NCBI RefSeq assembly: GCF_009674495.1
Contig: NZ_WKJN01000001.1
Location: 248,001 to 312,000 of the forward strand
Length of the DNA stretch: 64,000 nt
Direction of reading: 5' to 3'
Origin: Duganella alba
GTDB taxonomy: Bacteria; Pseudomonadota; Gammaproteobacteria; Burkholderiales; Burkholderiaceae_D
Every line of letters starts with the position of its first letter. Position 1 is the first letter of the stretch. Below are positions 42,498 to 52,667 of the stretch, one piece after another. The notes beneath the pieces were generated by a model. That model ran no database searches. It worked only from the letters and a program-made list of their open reading frames with translations, and was not told the DNA's origin. Position numbers and translations under genes: made by a program.

Positions 42498-43227
42498 GAT
42501 AGTTGGCCGGAATCGCGTAGGTAATGCCGCTGGGCGCGGTGATCGCTGATTCCTTGACGCCCTTGACGAACACCATGTTGACGACGCCGACCACCTCGCC
42601 GGTGGCGGGATCGAACAGCGGGCTGCCGCTGCTGCCCGGATAGGCGGTGCCGTCGAGCTGGAACACCGAGTACGCCGGCTTTTGCAGTTGGCGCGCGGTC
42701 TTGCCGTCCAGTTGACGGGCGGTGACAGCGGGCGTTGCCAATGGCGTGATGGCGGAAACGATGCAGCGGTGCGTCACGTGGTTCAGCCCCAGCACCATGC
42801 CGAGCGGGAAGCCCATGAAGGCCAACGCCTTGCCTTCGCGTACCTTGCTGGAATCGCCGAGGCGCAGTGCGGGCAGGGCGCTGCCTTTGCTGATGCGCAG
42901 GCGGGCCAGGTCGTGGTCCTTGTCCATGCCAATCAGCGTGGCGGCGCGGAAATGGGTGCTTTCGCCGGCGCGCACCAGCACGCCGAGCGTGGCGGTCTGG
43001 CCCTTGTTGACCAGATCGTTGACGACGTGCGCGGCGGTGACGACAGTCAAGCCGTCGCCGATGACAAAACCGGTGCCGATGAAGCTGACGGCAGGGCCGC
43101 GTGTCTGTTGCAGGCTGCCGACGCCGACCACGGAAGGTTTGACCTCCTCGATCACCTGCATCAGCTCCTGTGCCCGGGCGGATTGCAGGAGGCAACAGAG
43201 CAGGGCAATGCGCAACAGTATGTTCAT
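42466..43227 (-). CDS. Exported trypsin-like serine protease
   Basis: 253-residue periplasmic or secreted S1-family protease. Signal peptide residues 1-19 (MNILLRIALLCCLLQSARAQ). The catalytic triad is His67 (VVTAAHVV), Asp106 (DKDHDLARL) and Ser200 (YPGSSGSPLF). There is no PDZ domain, unlike DegP/DegS. GAGGAA precedes the ATG at 43227. It is the last gene of the prsT-polymerase-protease unit, overlapping the polymerase by four bases. A role in maturing PEP-CTERM proteins or in surface turnover is plausible but inferred from position only. Confidence 0.88.
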   Translation of the reverse strand: MNILLRIALLCCLLQSARAQELMQVIEEVKPSVVGVGSLQQTRGPAVSFIGTGFVIGDGLTVVTAAHVVNDLVNKGQTATLGVLVRAGESTHFRAATLIGMDKDHDLARLRISKGSALPALRLGDSSKVREGKALAFMGFPLGMVLGLNHVTHRCIVSAITPLATPAVTARQLDGKTARQLQKPAYSVFQLDGTAYPGSSGSPLFDPATGEVVGVVNMVFVKGVKESAITAPSGITYAIPANYLKSPPSTDGQ

Positions 43228-45179
43228 AGTGAATTCCTCGTTTGCAAGGCTGCCGCGCACATCAGCAGGGTGGACAGCAAGGTAATGCGGGGCACGTCGA
43301 TCAGGCTGTCGAACAGGCCGACCGCCTGGAAGGCGAGCAGCGCGGCGAGCCAGGCGGTGTCACCGCGCCGCAGCAGCGCCGTCGCCGCGCCCAGGATGAG
43401 AAGTGCGTAGCCGCACAGACCCAGCCAGCCCATGTCGAAATACAGATTCAGGCCGAGATTCTTGATGTGCCAGGGCAGGTGGCTGCGGTCGCTGCTGAAG
43501 AACCAGTAATCGTTGGCCGCCGAAAAACTGCCGTTGTGCAGCAGCTCGCGCCCGTCCGGCACCGTGCGCAGGCTGACGTTGTCGACGTCAAGCACCACCT
43601 GCTGGCCCTCCGCGGCGATTTCCAGCTTGACCGGCAAGCCGTCGCTGCCGAGCAGGCCGGAATCGATGGTGTACAGATAATGCTGACTAGCCTGGCCGGC
43701 GGGAATCTGACGCAGCGGCGCCGCCACGCAGGTTTGCGGGTAGAGCAACTGGCGCTGGCACAGATTCAGGTGCAGGAAGCCCGGCCTGCCGCCATTCCAG
43801 ACATCGACGCCCAGCACATATTGACGGTGTGGCGCAACATCGACCGCTTGCAGGATGCGCAGCAGTTCGCCGTAGCCGGCCGCGTATTCGCCGGCGGCCA
43901 GCCGCAAATGGCGGTTGCCACCCTGGTCCACGAACTGGTAGCTGGGAGGAACCTCGCGCAGCGGGTTGCGCCAGTAGTAGGTTGCCGGGAAAGCGCCTGT
44001 TCCCATGCCGAGGAAGGCGGTGACGGCGCCATCGTCCATCATGCCGAGCGCCTGGCGCCAGTGGCGCACACGTGCCGACCAGTCGCTGCCGACAGTACTG
44101 AAGCGCTCGTTGACGTAGTAGCCGTGATAAATCGGCACCGCGGCGCTCAGCACCAGCACACCGGCCAGGGCCGGCACGGCGTGGCGCCGGTTCATGGCCA
44201 CCGCCAGTACGCCAAGCCCGAGCAAGGCGGCGCCGTAAGCGCGATAGCCGCCGATGCGAAAGCAGATGTCCAGCGCGGCAAGGACGCCCAGTCCTGTGGC
44301 CAGCACCGCCGGGCGGCGCAGCACGGTTGCCGCGGCGACGGTGGTGACGGCGATTGCCAGGCCAAGGTACAGGCCCCGTGAAAACGTCGCCAGGCCGGCA
44401 TAGCATGCGATCGGCAGCAACAGGACGGCTGCAATGTTGCGCAGCGGCGAGTGGCGGTCGAACAGCCAGAGCGCAAGCAGCGGCGTGGCCAGCGCCAGAT
44501 AGCCATCCAGCGCCGCGCCACCGGTGTGCATCGCCGAGAACGGCGCGCTGATGCGGTAGTCGCTGGAAAAATTGAGCAGGCCGGGAAATTGCATGCGCTC
44601 CCGGATCGCGGCTGCGGTGACCAGCAGCAGACCCAGCATCATTCCGGGCAGCAGATATTGACGCAGCCCCTGCAATTGCGGTCCGGCGGCGTGCCTTAAC
44701 GGCGGCAGCAGCACCAGCGTCCAGAGCCAGCCTTTGGCGATCCGCAGCGCGTTGGCGGGACTCAGATAATTGTTGAAGGTGTTGACGTCGATGGTCTGCA
44801 AGGGCCGCAAGCCGCGCCACAGTCCGATGACGACGGCGAGCGCCATAACCAACAGTCCGAGGCGAAACAGCCGCGGCCATTGCGGCAGGTCCGTCGCCGC
44901 CTGCGGCCAGCGCCAGTAGACCATGCCGGCCGTCAGCATCAGCAGCAGATCGAGTTCTTCAAGAAAAAACCAGCCGGTGCGTGGCGCCAGGTCCAGCACC
45001 GGCAGCAGCGCCGGCAGGGCGAATAGCCACAAGTCAGGACGCCACCAGAGCAGTGCCGCATAGGCCGCCAAGATGAACCCCAGCCAATTGCCGGCCAGCG
45101 GATAGACCATGAGCGACCAGCCCAGGCCGGCGAAAAACGCTACCGCCACCAGTTTCGGCCAGGTCGCGCGCATCGGCAT
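43224..45179 (-). CDS. Wzy-like polysaccharide polymerase/O-antigen ligase with periplasmic insert
   Basis: 651-residue membrane protein. About ten hydrophobic segments run from residue 10 to 370 and two or three more follow at the C-terminus (LGLCGYALLILGAATALL). Between them a large periplasmic loop (about 375-590) contains FLGMGTGAFPATYYW, the polymerase-family loop. It also holds a beta-rich part with VLDVDNVSLRTVP and LLHNGSFSAANDYWFFSS, which looks like a carbohydrate-binding module. It probably polymerises the repeat units. It starts five bases after prsT ends and is separate from the O-glycosylation ligase at 15383. Confidence 0.85.
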   Translation of the reverse strand: MPMRATWPKLVAVAFFAGLGWSLMVYPLAGNWLGFILAAYAALLWWRPDLWLFALPALLPVLDLAPRTGWFFLEELDLLLMLTAGMVYWRWPQAATDLPQWPRLFRLGLLVMALAVVIGLWRGLRPLQTIDVNTFNNYLSPANALRIAKGWLWTLVLLPPLRHAAGPQLQGLRQYLLPGMMLGLLLVTAAAIRERMQFPGLLNFSSDYRISAPFSAMHTGGAALDGYLALATPLLALWLFDRHSPLRNIAAVLLLPIACYAGLATFSRGLYLGLAIAVTTVAAATVLRRPAVLATGLGVLAALDICFRIGGYRAYGAALLGLGVLAVAMNRRHAVPALAGVLVLSAAVPIYHGYYVNERFSTVGSDWSARVRHWRQALGMMDDGAVTAFLGMGTGAFPATYYWRNPLREVPPSYQFVDQGGNRHLRLAAGEYAAGYGELLRILQAVDVAPHRQYVLGVDVWNGGRPGFLHLNLCQRQLLYPQTCVAAPLRQIPAGQASQHYLYTIDSGLLGSDGLPVKLEIAAEGQQVVLDVDNVSLRTVPDGRELLHNGSFSAANDYWFFSSDRSHLPWHIKNLGLNLYFDMGWLGLCGYALLILGAATALLRRGDTAWLAALLAFQAVGLFDSLIDVPRITLLSTLLMCAAALQTRNSL

Positions 45180-45184
45180 GGGCG

Positions 45185-47734
45185 TTATTGCGCCAACAGC
45201 GCCTGGACGGCGTCGCGGCGGTCGAAGCCCTTGGCTGCCAGCAGCGGCTCCAGCTGCGCGCGGGCGCCGGGCTTGTCGCCGGACTTGGACAAGGCGACGC
45301 CGTAGTGATAGCGGATCTCATTGTTTGCAGGGACTTGTGTCGCCGCTTGCTTGAGCAACGGCAGCGCACGTTCTAGTTTGCCCTGTTCCACCAGCACCCA
45401 GGCCAGCGTGTCGGTGACGGTTGCGCTGCCGGGCGCCAGCTTGTGTGCCTTTTCAGCATAGTCGAGCGCGCGTGGATCGCGCTGCTGCTGGTACAGCCAC
45501 GCCAGGTTATTCAATGCGATCACCTGGGTCGGCGCCTGCTTGATGACCAGTTCGAACTGCGCGGTGGCGGCGGGATAGTCCTTTTGCGCCAGCAGGCTGC
45601 TGGCAAAATAGACGCGCGTATTCACATCGCTGCTGTGCGTGGCCAGCCACTGCTGCGCGCGCGCGCGGGCTTCGCTGACCTTACCTGCCTGAATCAGGGC
45701 GCCGTACAGTGCCAGCAAGGCGGGACCGGACGGCTGCCTGTCAAAGGCTTCCTGGTACAGCGTGAGGGCCTTGCCGAGTGCTTGCGTGGCGCCTTCCTTG
45801 TCGTTGGCCTCGGCGCGCGCGCCGGCCAACTGGTGCTGGATCACGGCGGAATTCGGCTGCAGCGCCGCCAGCTTGCTCCAGTTGTCCAGCGCGGCATCGT
45901 CCTGGCCTATGCGCGACTGCAACGCGGCCACCAGCGCCACCACCTGCGGATTGGACGGATTGGTGGCGAGCATCTTCTGCGCCAGCAGCAGCGCTTTCGG
46001 CGCCTCGTTGTTACGCGAGTAGAAGTGCGCCAGCCGCAGCGACGGCTCCAGCAGGTCGGGCTTCGCCTGCACCGCGCGCTCCAGCCAGGCGGCTGCCGGT
46101 TTCAACTGGCCCTGGTTGATCGCCAGATTGGCCAGCTCCGTCATGATATCGACGTTGTTGCTGTCTTTGGCAAGCGCGGCTTCCATGCGCTTGCGCGCCG
46201 CCTCGGGCTTGTTGTCTGTCACATCCAGCCTGGTCAGGTTGTCCATGGCCGGGACGTATAGCGGATCGATCGCCAGCGCGCGTTCGAATGCGGCGCGGGC
46301 CGCCGCCACATCGCCTTTCATCAGCAACACGCCGCCTTTCAGGTTTTGCACCATGGGGTTCTGCGGCGACTGGGCTTCCAGCCGTCGGGCGGATGCGAGC
46401 GCTTTGTCGTACTGGCGGTTGCGCAGTTGCGTCAGCACCAGCAAGGTCGCCACGCGCGACGATTTGGTGTCCAGGCCGGCGGCGTTTTCCATCTCCGCCA
46501 CCGCGCGGTCATTGTCGCCCTGGCCCATGTGGCTCATGGCCAGCGCCGCGTGCAGCATCGGCGTCCGCGGCGCCAGCTTGCTGGCGCGTTCGAAATACGC
46601 GGTGGATTTGCCGTACTCGCGCAGGCGCATATAGAGTTCGCCGGCCAGCGACATCATTTCCAGATCCTGCTGCTGGCTGTCGAACAGCGGCTCGACAATC
46701 GCCAGGGCCTGCTCGGGCGAACCGCTGCTCATCAGTGTCGAGGCGAGGAGCTTGCTGGCGTAGGGATTGCCCGGATTGGCTTCGAGGAATTTGCGCAGAT
46801 GTTGCTCGGCTTGCGTGTAGTCTCCTTTCTTGCGCAACACCGCGCCCATCAGAAGATTGCTGGGCAGATGTTCCGGCGCCGCGCGCAGCACCATCGCCAG
46901 ATGATCCTGCGCGGCCGGGATTTTGTCTTCGCGATATTCCAGCAGGGCCAGCGTGTAGATCAGCAGCAGGCTGTTGGGCGCGGCCTGGCGGGCGATCACC
47001 AGCTCCTTGCGCGCCTCGGCCAGCTTGCCGGACTGGATGTACAAATTGGCCATGTCGACGTGCGGCTGCAACAGCACCGGACGCAGTTGCAGCATGCGCC
47101 GGTAGGCGGCCAGCGCCTCGTCGTTCTGGTTGAGCAGGCGCAGGACGTCGCCCTTGAGGCGTAAGGCTTCCAGATTGTCCGCCTGCTGCGCCAGCGCGTT
47201 GTGCACCAGGGCCAGCGCATCGTTCTGATTGCCGTCCATCAGCGCAAGCCGGGCCTGGCCCAGCAGTGCCGGCGGACTGTCCGGATGGCGCAACATGATT
47301 TGCGCGAAGGCGGCGCGGCCTTCCTCAACGCGGTTCAGGCCCAGCAGCGCGTGGCCGCGCAACGCCTGCAACTGCGGCTGCTGTTCGTTTGCCGGAATTT
47401 CATCCAGCACCTTTTGATATTGGCCCTGCTGCAACAGCGCTTTGCCCAGCGATGGCAGCACGTCGCCGGGATTGACGCCGAGCTCCAGCGCGCGGCGCAG
47501 TTCCTTGTCGGCCGACTGCACGTCGCCGGTGTCCAGATAAAGCTGGCCCAGCATCAGGCGCGCCTGGCCGTTGGACGGCGCCTGCTGCAAGACGTTCTTC
47601 AACTGGATGATGGCGGCCTTGGCCTCGCCACGCGCCGTGTATTTCGCCGCCTCCGCCATCAGATCGGTTTCGCTGTGCGTGCGGCTGCAGCCGGCCAGCA
47701 CAAGCAATATCCACAAGACACGCAACAGCGCCAT
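45185..47734 (-). CDS. prsT: PEP-CTERM system TPR-repeat lipoprotein PrsT
   Basis: 849-residue lipoprotein. MALLRVLWILLVLAGC has a lipobox with Cys16. The rest is about 20 tetratricopeptide repeats, such as AAIIQLKNVLQQAPSNGQAR, LMLGQLYLDTGDVQSADKEL and AWLYQQQRDPRALDYAEKAH. Length is near that of the TIGR02917 family. It is thought to act as a periplasmic scaffold for exopolysaccharide or PEP-CTERM assembly. The open frame extends far upstream, but GGGAGA before the ATG at 47734 and the signal peptide fix the start. It is divergent from the dehydrogenase gene, with an FNR-like box between. Confidence 0.93.
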   Translation of the reverse strand: MALLRVLWILLVLAGCSRTHSETDLMAEAAKYTARGEAKAAIIQLKNVLQQAPSNGQARLMLGQLYLDTGDVQSADKELRRALELGVNPGDVLPSLGKALLQQGQYQKVLDEIPANEQQPQLQALRGHALLGLNRVEEGRAAFAQIMLRHPDSPPALLGQARLALMDGNQNDALALVHNALAQQADNLEALRLKGDVLRLLNQNDEALAAYRRMLQLRPVLLQPHVDMANLYIQSGKLAEARKELVIARQAAPNSLLLIYTLALLEYREDKIPAAQDHLAMVLRAAPEHLPSNLLMGAVLRKKGDYTQAEQHLRKFLEANPGNPYASKLLASTLMSSGSPEQALAIVEPLFDSQQQDLEMMSLAGELYMRLREYGKSTAYFERASKLAPRTPMLHAALAMSHMGQGDNDRAVAEMENAAGLDTKSSRVATLLVLTQLRNRQYDKALASARRLEAQSPQNPMVQNLKGGVLLMKGDVAAARAAFERALAIDPLYVPAMDNLTRLDVTDNKPEAARKRMEAALAKDSNNVDIMTELANLAINQGQLKPAAAWLERAVQAKPDLLEPSLRLAHFYSRNNEAPKALLLAQKMLATNPSNPQVVALVAALQSRIGQDDAALDNWSKLAALQPNSAVIQHQLAGARAEANDKEGATQALGKALTLYQEAFDRQPSGPALLALYGALIQAGKVSEARARAQQWLATHSSDVNTRVYFASSLLAQKDYPAATAQFELVIKQAPTQVIALNNLAWLYQQQRDPRALDYAEKAHKLAPGSATVTDTLAWVLVEQGKLERALPLLKQAATQVPANNEIRYHYGVALSKSGDKPGARAQLEPLLAAKGFDRRDAVQALLAQ

Positions 47735-47783
47735 GACGATCTCCCAGAAAACCCTAGAGTAGGAACGATCGGCGCGGCACTCG

Positions 47784-47825
47784 TTGATCGCCCTCAAATG
47801 GCAGAGCAAAAGGCGCTCGTAGAAT
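47784..47825. promoter_or_regulatory. FNR-like box between prsT and nucleotide-sugar dehydrogenase
   Basis: TTGAT-CGCC-CTCAA at 47784-47797 matches FNR at nine of ten defined bases. To the right, TAGAAT (47820-47825, five of six matches to TATAAT) is 32 bp from the box centre and would start the dehydrogenase transcript near 47832. To the left, TACTCT (minus strand, 47756-47761) is also 32 bp away and could serve prsT, though it matches only three of six. One box might therefore serve both genes. Confidence 0.55.
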
Positions 47826-47867
47826 CGGCTGACGCAGGCATTCAACGCTCTTTGAAGAGGTGCAGAT

Positions 47868-49147
<1,280 letters not shown>

Positions 49148-49148
<1 letters not shown>

Positions 49149-50209
49149 TGAGCGACTACGAAAATGGTACGCCAGCCACCACGGCCTATCAGAGCGCGCG
49201 CGAGCGCCTGCAGGGCGGGCAATACCGCTGGGTGGTCACCGGCGTTGCCGGCTTCATCGGCTCCAACCTGCTGCAATCGCTGCTGGAGCTCGGCCAGCGC
49301 GTGGTCGGCGTGGATAATTTCCTGACCGGCTATCGCCACAATCTGGACCAGGTGCGGGAGCTGGTGGGGCCGGTCGCCTGGCGCTGCTTTGAGTTGATTG
49401 AAGGCGACGTGCGGGATCTGGCCGTCTGCCGCCAGGCCTGCGATCGCGCGGACTACCTGCTGCACCAGGCGGCGCTCGGTTCGGTCGGCCGTTCGCTGGC
49501 CGACCCGTTGCTGTGTAACGATATCAATATCACCGGGCAGCTGAATATCCTTGATGCCGCACGCCATGCCGGCGTCAAGCGCGTGGTGTATGCCGCTTCC
49601 AGCGCCAGCTATGGCGATCATCCGGGCCTGCCGAAAGTGGAACAGCATATCGGCAGCGCCTTGTCGCCGTATGCGCTGACCAAGTATGTCAACGAACTGT
49701 ATGCCGGCGTCTATGCCCGCTGCTACGGGCTGGAAACCATCGGCCTGCGCTATTTCAACGTGTTCGGCCCGCGCCAGGATGCGGCGGGCGCCTACGCGGC
49801 CGTGATTCCGCAGTGGGTGGCGGCGATGATAGGCAAGCGCCAGCTCATCATCAACGGCGACGGCGAAAGCAGCCGCGATTTCTGCTACGTGGCCAACGCC
49901 GTACAGGCCAATCTGCTGGCGGCGCTGACGGACAACCGGGCGGCCGTCAATCAGGTCTACAACGTGGCGCTGAACGCGCGTACCAGCTTGAACGAGCTGT
50001 ATCTGCTGTTGCACGAACTGCTGGTGGAGCGGCATGCCCATCTGCGCGACTACCAGCCGCAGTATGCGCCGTTCCGCGCCGGCGACGTGCGCCATTCGCA
50101 GGCCGACATCACCAAGGCTGCCAGCCTGCTGGGCTACGCGCCCACCCACGACCTGCGGCGCGGCCTCAGACAAGCCTTGCGCTGGTACGAGCAGAATCTG
50201 GCGGCGTGA
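49148..50209 (+). CDS. SDR-family UDP-N-acetylhexosamine(uronate) 4-epimerase (WbpP/TviC-like)
   Basis: 353-residue extended short-chain dehydrogenase. NAD-binding motif [20 protein letters not shown], then [18 protein letters not shown], catalytic Ser in [16 protein letters not shown], and Tyr-x3-Lys in [11 protein letters not shown]. These words, including the Ser in place of the smaller gate residue, are typical of WbpP/TviC enzymes acting on N-acetylated or uronate UDP-sugars. Two adjacent ATGs exist (49145, 49148); the second has better spacing to TGGAGG at 49137-49142. The 3' end overlaps the convergent spoVR gene by 44 bases. Confidence 0.92.
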
Positions 50210-51548
50210 CCTGCACGGTGCGCGGCGTGCCGCGAAAGTCGACCGTGTGCAAGGTCAGCGGCCGCCGCCAGACGCGGACCACGTATTGCATCACCTGCTC
50301 GGCCTGCGCCAGGTCGAGGCCGCGGCCGTCGCGCGTGTGGTCGTGGCGCAGGACCAGGCTGAAATCGTCGTTCATGCGCTCGACCTGGATGAACGGGGCG
50401 CCATAGTTGTACTTCGGGCCGAGGATGGCTTCGTGGACGTCGTGAATATCGCGGCTGACCACGCGCGCTTCGCCGTCGCTGCGGGCCTGGTAGCTGAACA
50501 GGTCCAGCTTTTCGGCCAGTTTCGCATGCAGGTGGTGGCGGATGAAGCCGGAATCGTCTTCTTCGGCGCAGATGCGGCGTGCGGCGTCGATGCCTTCGCG
50601 GTCGATGATGTCTTCCCAGAGGGCGAATCCCAGGTGGTAGGGATTGATGGCCAGCGCCAGTTGCTGCTCGTTGCCGTAGGGCCGGACCACGTCCGAATGC
50701 GCGCGCAGCGCCTGCAGGTACAGGTCGTGGGGCAGGAAGTCCGCTTCGCGCAGCAGGCGCGCGTGCCAGTAGGAGGCCCAGCCTTCGTTCATGATCTGGC
50801 AGGCGTGGACGGGAAAGAAATAGAACGCTTCCTCGCGCACCGCCAGGAAGATATCGCGTTCCCAATCCTTCAGCTCCGGCGCGTGGCGGGCAATGAACCA
50901 CAACAGATCCTGTTCCGGATGCGGCGGTATTTTGGGGCGGCCCGGCGGCGCCGGCGCCGGGCGGGATTCGCCGGGCAGGGCCTGGAAGCGCTGGCGGAAG
51001 GCGTCCGGCGCCGCAGCGTCGATGGCCGGCTCGGCGTAAGGCTGCCGGTACAGCGGCTGGTTGATGTCGATATGCGGCTCCAGCGCCAGCGCGGCGTCCA
51101 GCACCGACTCCACCGCCTGCTGGCCATGGCGCAGCAGCGCATCTTCCAGATTGTGGGCGCGGGCGGCGCTCTGCTCAAGGATGTGGCCACCCGCCATGCT
51201 CATGAAACGGGTGAACAGGGCGTTGCGCTTGACGAAATCGGCGTGGCCGATGACGTGCGCCGTCACCAGCGTGTTTTCCGCCAGCGAATTGCGGTCCATC
51301 ATGTAGGCCCGGCAGGGGTCGCCAGGGAACATCACTTCGAAAATGCGCGAATGACCCATGTGCTGGTGCAGCAGCTGGTGAATGTAGCGCAAGCCGAACG
51401 ACCAGTGATGCATGCGCACCGGCACGCCATAGACGGCGATTTCCAGCATGAAGTTCTGCGGCACCAGCTCGAAATCAACCGGGTAGTAATCCAGGCCGAG
51501 TTCGGCGGCAAGCGCTTGCAGCCTGGTGTTGTAATCGTCGAGCTTCAT
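50166..51548 (-). CDS. SpoVR family protein
   Basis: 460-residue SpoVR/YcgB-like protein, last gene of the PrkA-DUF444-SpoVR stress module. Typical sequences: [59 protein letters not shown] and [13 protein letters not shown]. The biochemical role is unknown; the module is linked to stationary-phase and nutrient stress in enterobacteria and to sporulation in Bacillus. The ATG at 51548 overlaps the DUF444 stop by four bases. It lies next to, but probably outside, the polysaccharide locus. Confidence 0.95.
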   Translation of the reverse strand: MKLDDYNTRLQALAAELGLDYYPVDFELVPQNFMLEIAVYGVPVRMHHWSFGLRYIHQLLHQHMGHSRIFEVMFPGDPCRAYMMDRNSLAENTLVTAHVIGHADFVKRNALFTRFMSMAGGHILEQSAARAHNLEDALLRHGQQAVESVLDAALALEPHIDINQPLYRQPYAEPAIDAAAPDAFRQRFQALPGESRPAPAPPGRPKIPPHPEQDLLWFIARHAPELKDWERDIFLAVREEAFYFFPVHACQIMNEGWASYWHARLLREADFLPHDLYLQALRAHSDVVRPYGNEQQLALAINPYHLGFALWEDIIDREGIDAARRICAEEDDSGFIRHHLHAKLAEKLDLFSYQARSDGEARVVSRDIHDVHEAILGPKYNYGAPFIQVERMNDDFSLVLRHDHTRDGRGLDLAQAEQVMQYVVRVWRRPLTLHTVDFRGTPRTVQVTPPDSARTSARLV

Positions 51549-52666
51549 GTCGCCGCCTGCTGGACCAGGAACTGGCGGATGGCCGTGAACACGTCGTCGG
51601 GACTGGATAGCATGGCGCTGGACAGCGGCAAGCCGCGCCGCTCGCATTCCTTCCAGAGACGTCCGATTTCGGTGTCCTGCATGCGCGGCATGCCGGGCAG
51701 CGTTTCCACGTAAGCCATGTAATTCATCTGCCTGGCCAGCGCGGCCAAGGCGACGCTGGCGGCGGCGCGGTCTTCGGCGAAATTGTCGCCGTCCGAGGCG
51801 TAGAACAGGTAGCTGTTCCAGCCGGCCTTGTCGTAGCGACGCTGAAGCAGCTCCCGCGCCAGCCTGAAACCGGTGGACGCCATGGTGCCGCCCATGCCGC
51901 TGGCCTCGAAGAAATCGGCCTCGTTGAATTCCCATGCCTGCGCCGCGTGGGCCAGGAAGCGCGTTTCGATCTTGTGATACTTGCGGCGCAGTCCTTGCAG
52001 CGCAAGGAAGAAGAAAGTCTTGGCCAGACGCCGCTCGGCCACCGTCATGCTGCTCGACACGTCGAGCATGAAGAACAGCACGGCGCTGGACGTGGGGCGT
52101 GGATGCGGCACAAGCTGGCGAAAGCGCAGGTCGTCATTGCTGAACGGCGGCGGGTCGGTCTGCACGGCGCGGCGTTTCACGGCCTCCTTGACGGTACGGC
52201 GACGATCCAGGCGTGAGCGGGCGCCGCGCTTGTCCCAGCCTTCGCGCACCACGTCGGCGTCGTCGAGCGTGGCGTTGCCGCGTGGTTCCAGCTGCGGCAG
52301 CTGCAAGTCCTCCCACAGCCAGTCCATGATGTCATCGATGGAGAATTCCATCAGCAGCGTGATGTCGCCGCCCTCGTTGCCGGCGCCGTTGTCGTCGTCA
52401 TCGAAGTAGGGCGAGCGCAGAACATCGCCCGGCTGGCCCGGCCCCTGGCCGGCGCCGGTGGTGCTGTATTCGCCGGACAAGCGGAAGCGCGCGTGCTCCA
52501 GCAGCTTGAGCGGCACCTGCACGCCGTGGTCGCCGCTGCCTGTCATCAGGTCGGCGCCCGCGATGGCTTCGGGCAGATGCTGCCGCACCGCCTCGCGCAC
52601 CTTGTCGTTGTGCCGCAGCCAGTCGCGTGCGCCGCGTGAAAAGAGGTCGTACCAGTCGTTGCGCAT
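51545..52666 (-). CDS. DUF444 family protein (YeaH/YhbH-like, VWA-type)
   Basis: 373-residue protein of the YeaH/YhbH group. FFMLDVSSSMTVAERRLAK at about 205-223 is a MIDAS-like D-x-S-x-S site of a von Willebrand A fold. The N-terminal part has GSGDHGVQVPLKLLEHARFR, and ADFFEASGMGGTMASTGFRL is also conserved in the family. Between prkA and spoVR its position is as in Escherichia coli yeaGH, where YeaH probably acts with the PrkA kinase. The gap to prkA is one base and the overlap with spoVR four bases. Confidence 0.93.
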   Translation of the reverse strand: MRNDWYDLFSRGARDWLRHNDKVREAVRQHLPEAIAGADLMTGSGDHGVQVPLKLLEHARFRLSGEYSTTGAGQGPGQPGDVLRSPYFDDDDNGAGNEGGDITLLMEFSIDDIMDWLWEDLQLPQLEPRGNATLDDADVVREGWDKRGARSRLDRRRTVKEAVKRRAVQTDPPPFSNDDLRFRQLVPHPRPTSSAVLFFMLDVSSSMTVAERRLAKTFFFLALQGLRRKYHKIETRFLAHAAQAWEFNEADFFEASGMGGTMASTGFRLARELLQRRYDKAGWNSYLFYASDGDNFAEDRAAASVALAALARQMNYMAYVETLPGMPRMQDTEIGRLWKECERRGLPLSSAMLSSPDDVFTAIRQFLVQQAAT

Positions 52667-52667
52667 A

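Noticed and set aside
52566..52666. prkA-DUF444-spoVR as part of the exosortase system because of adjacency
   Set aside because: The module is widespread without exosortases; adjacency alone does not support a functional link, except for the weak shared motif reported separately.
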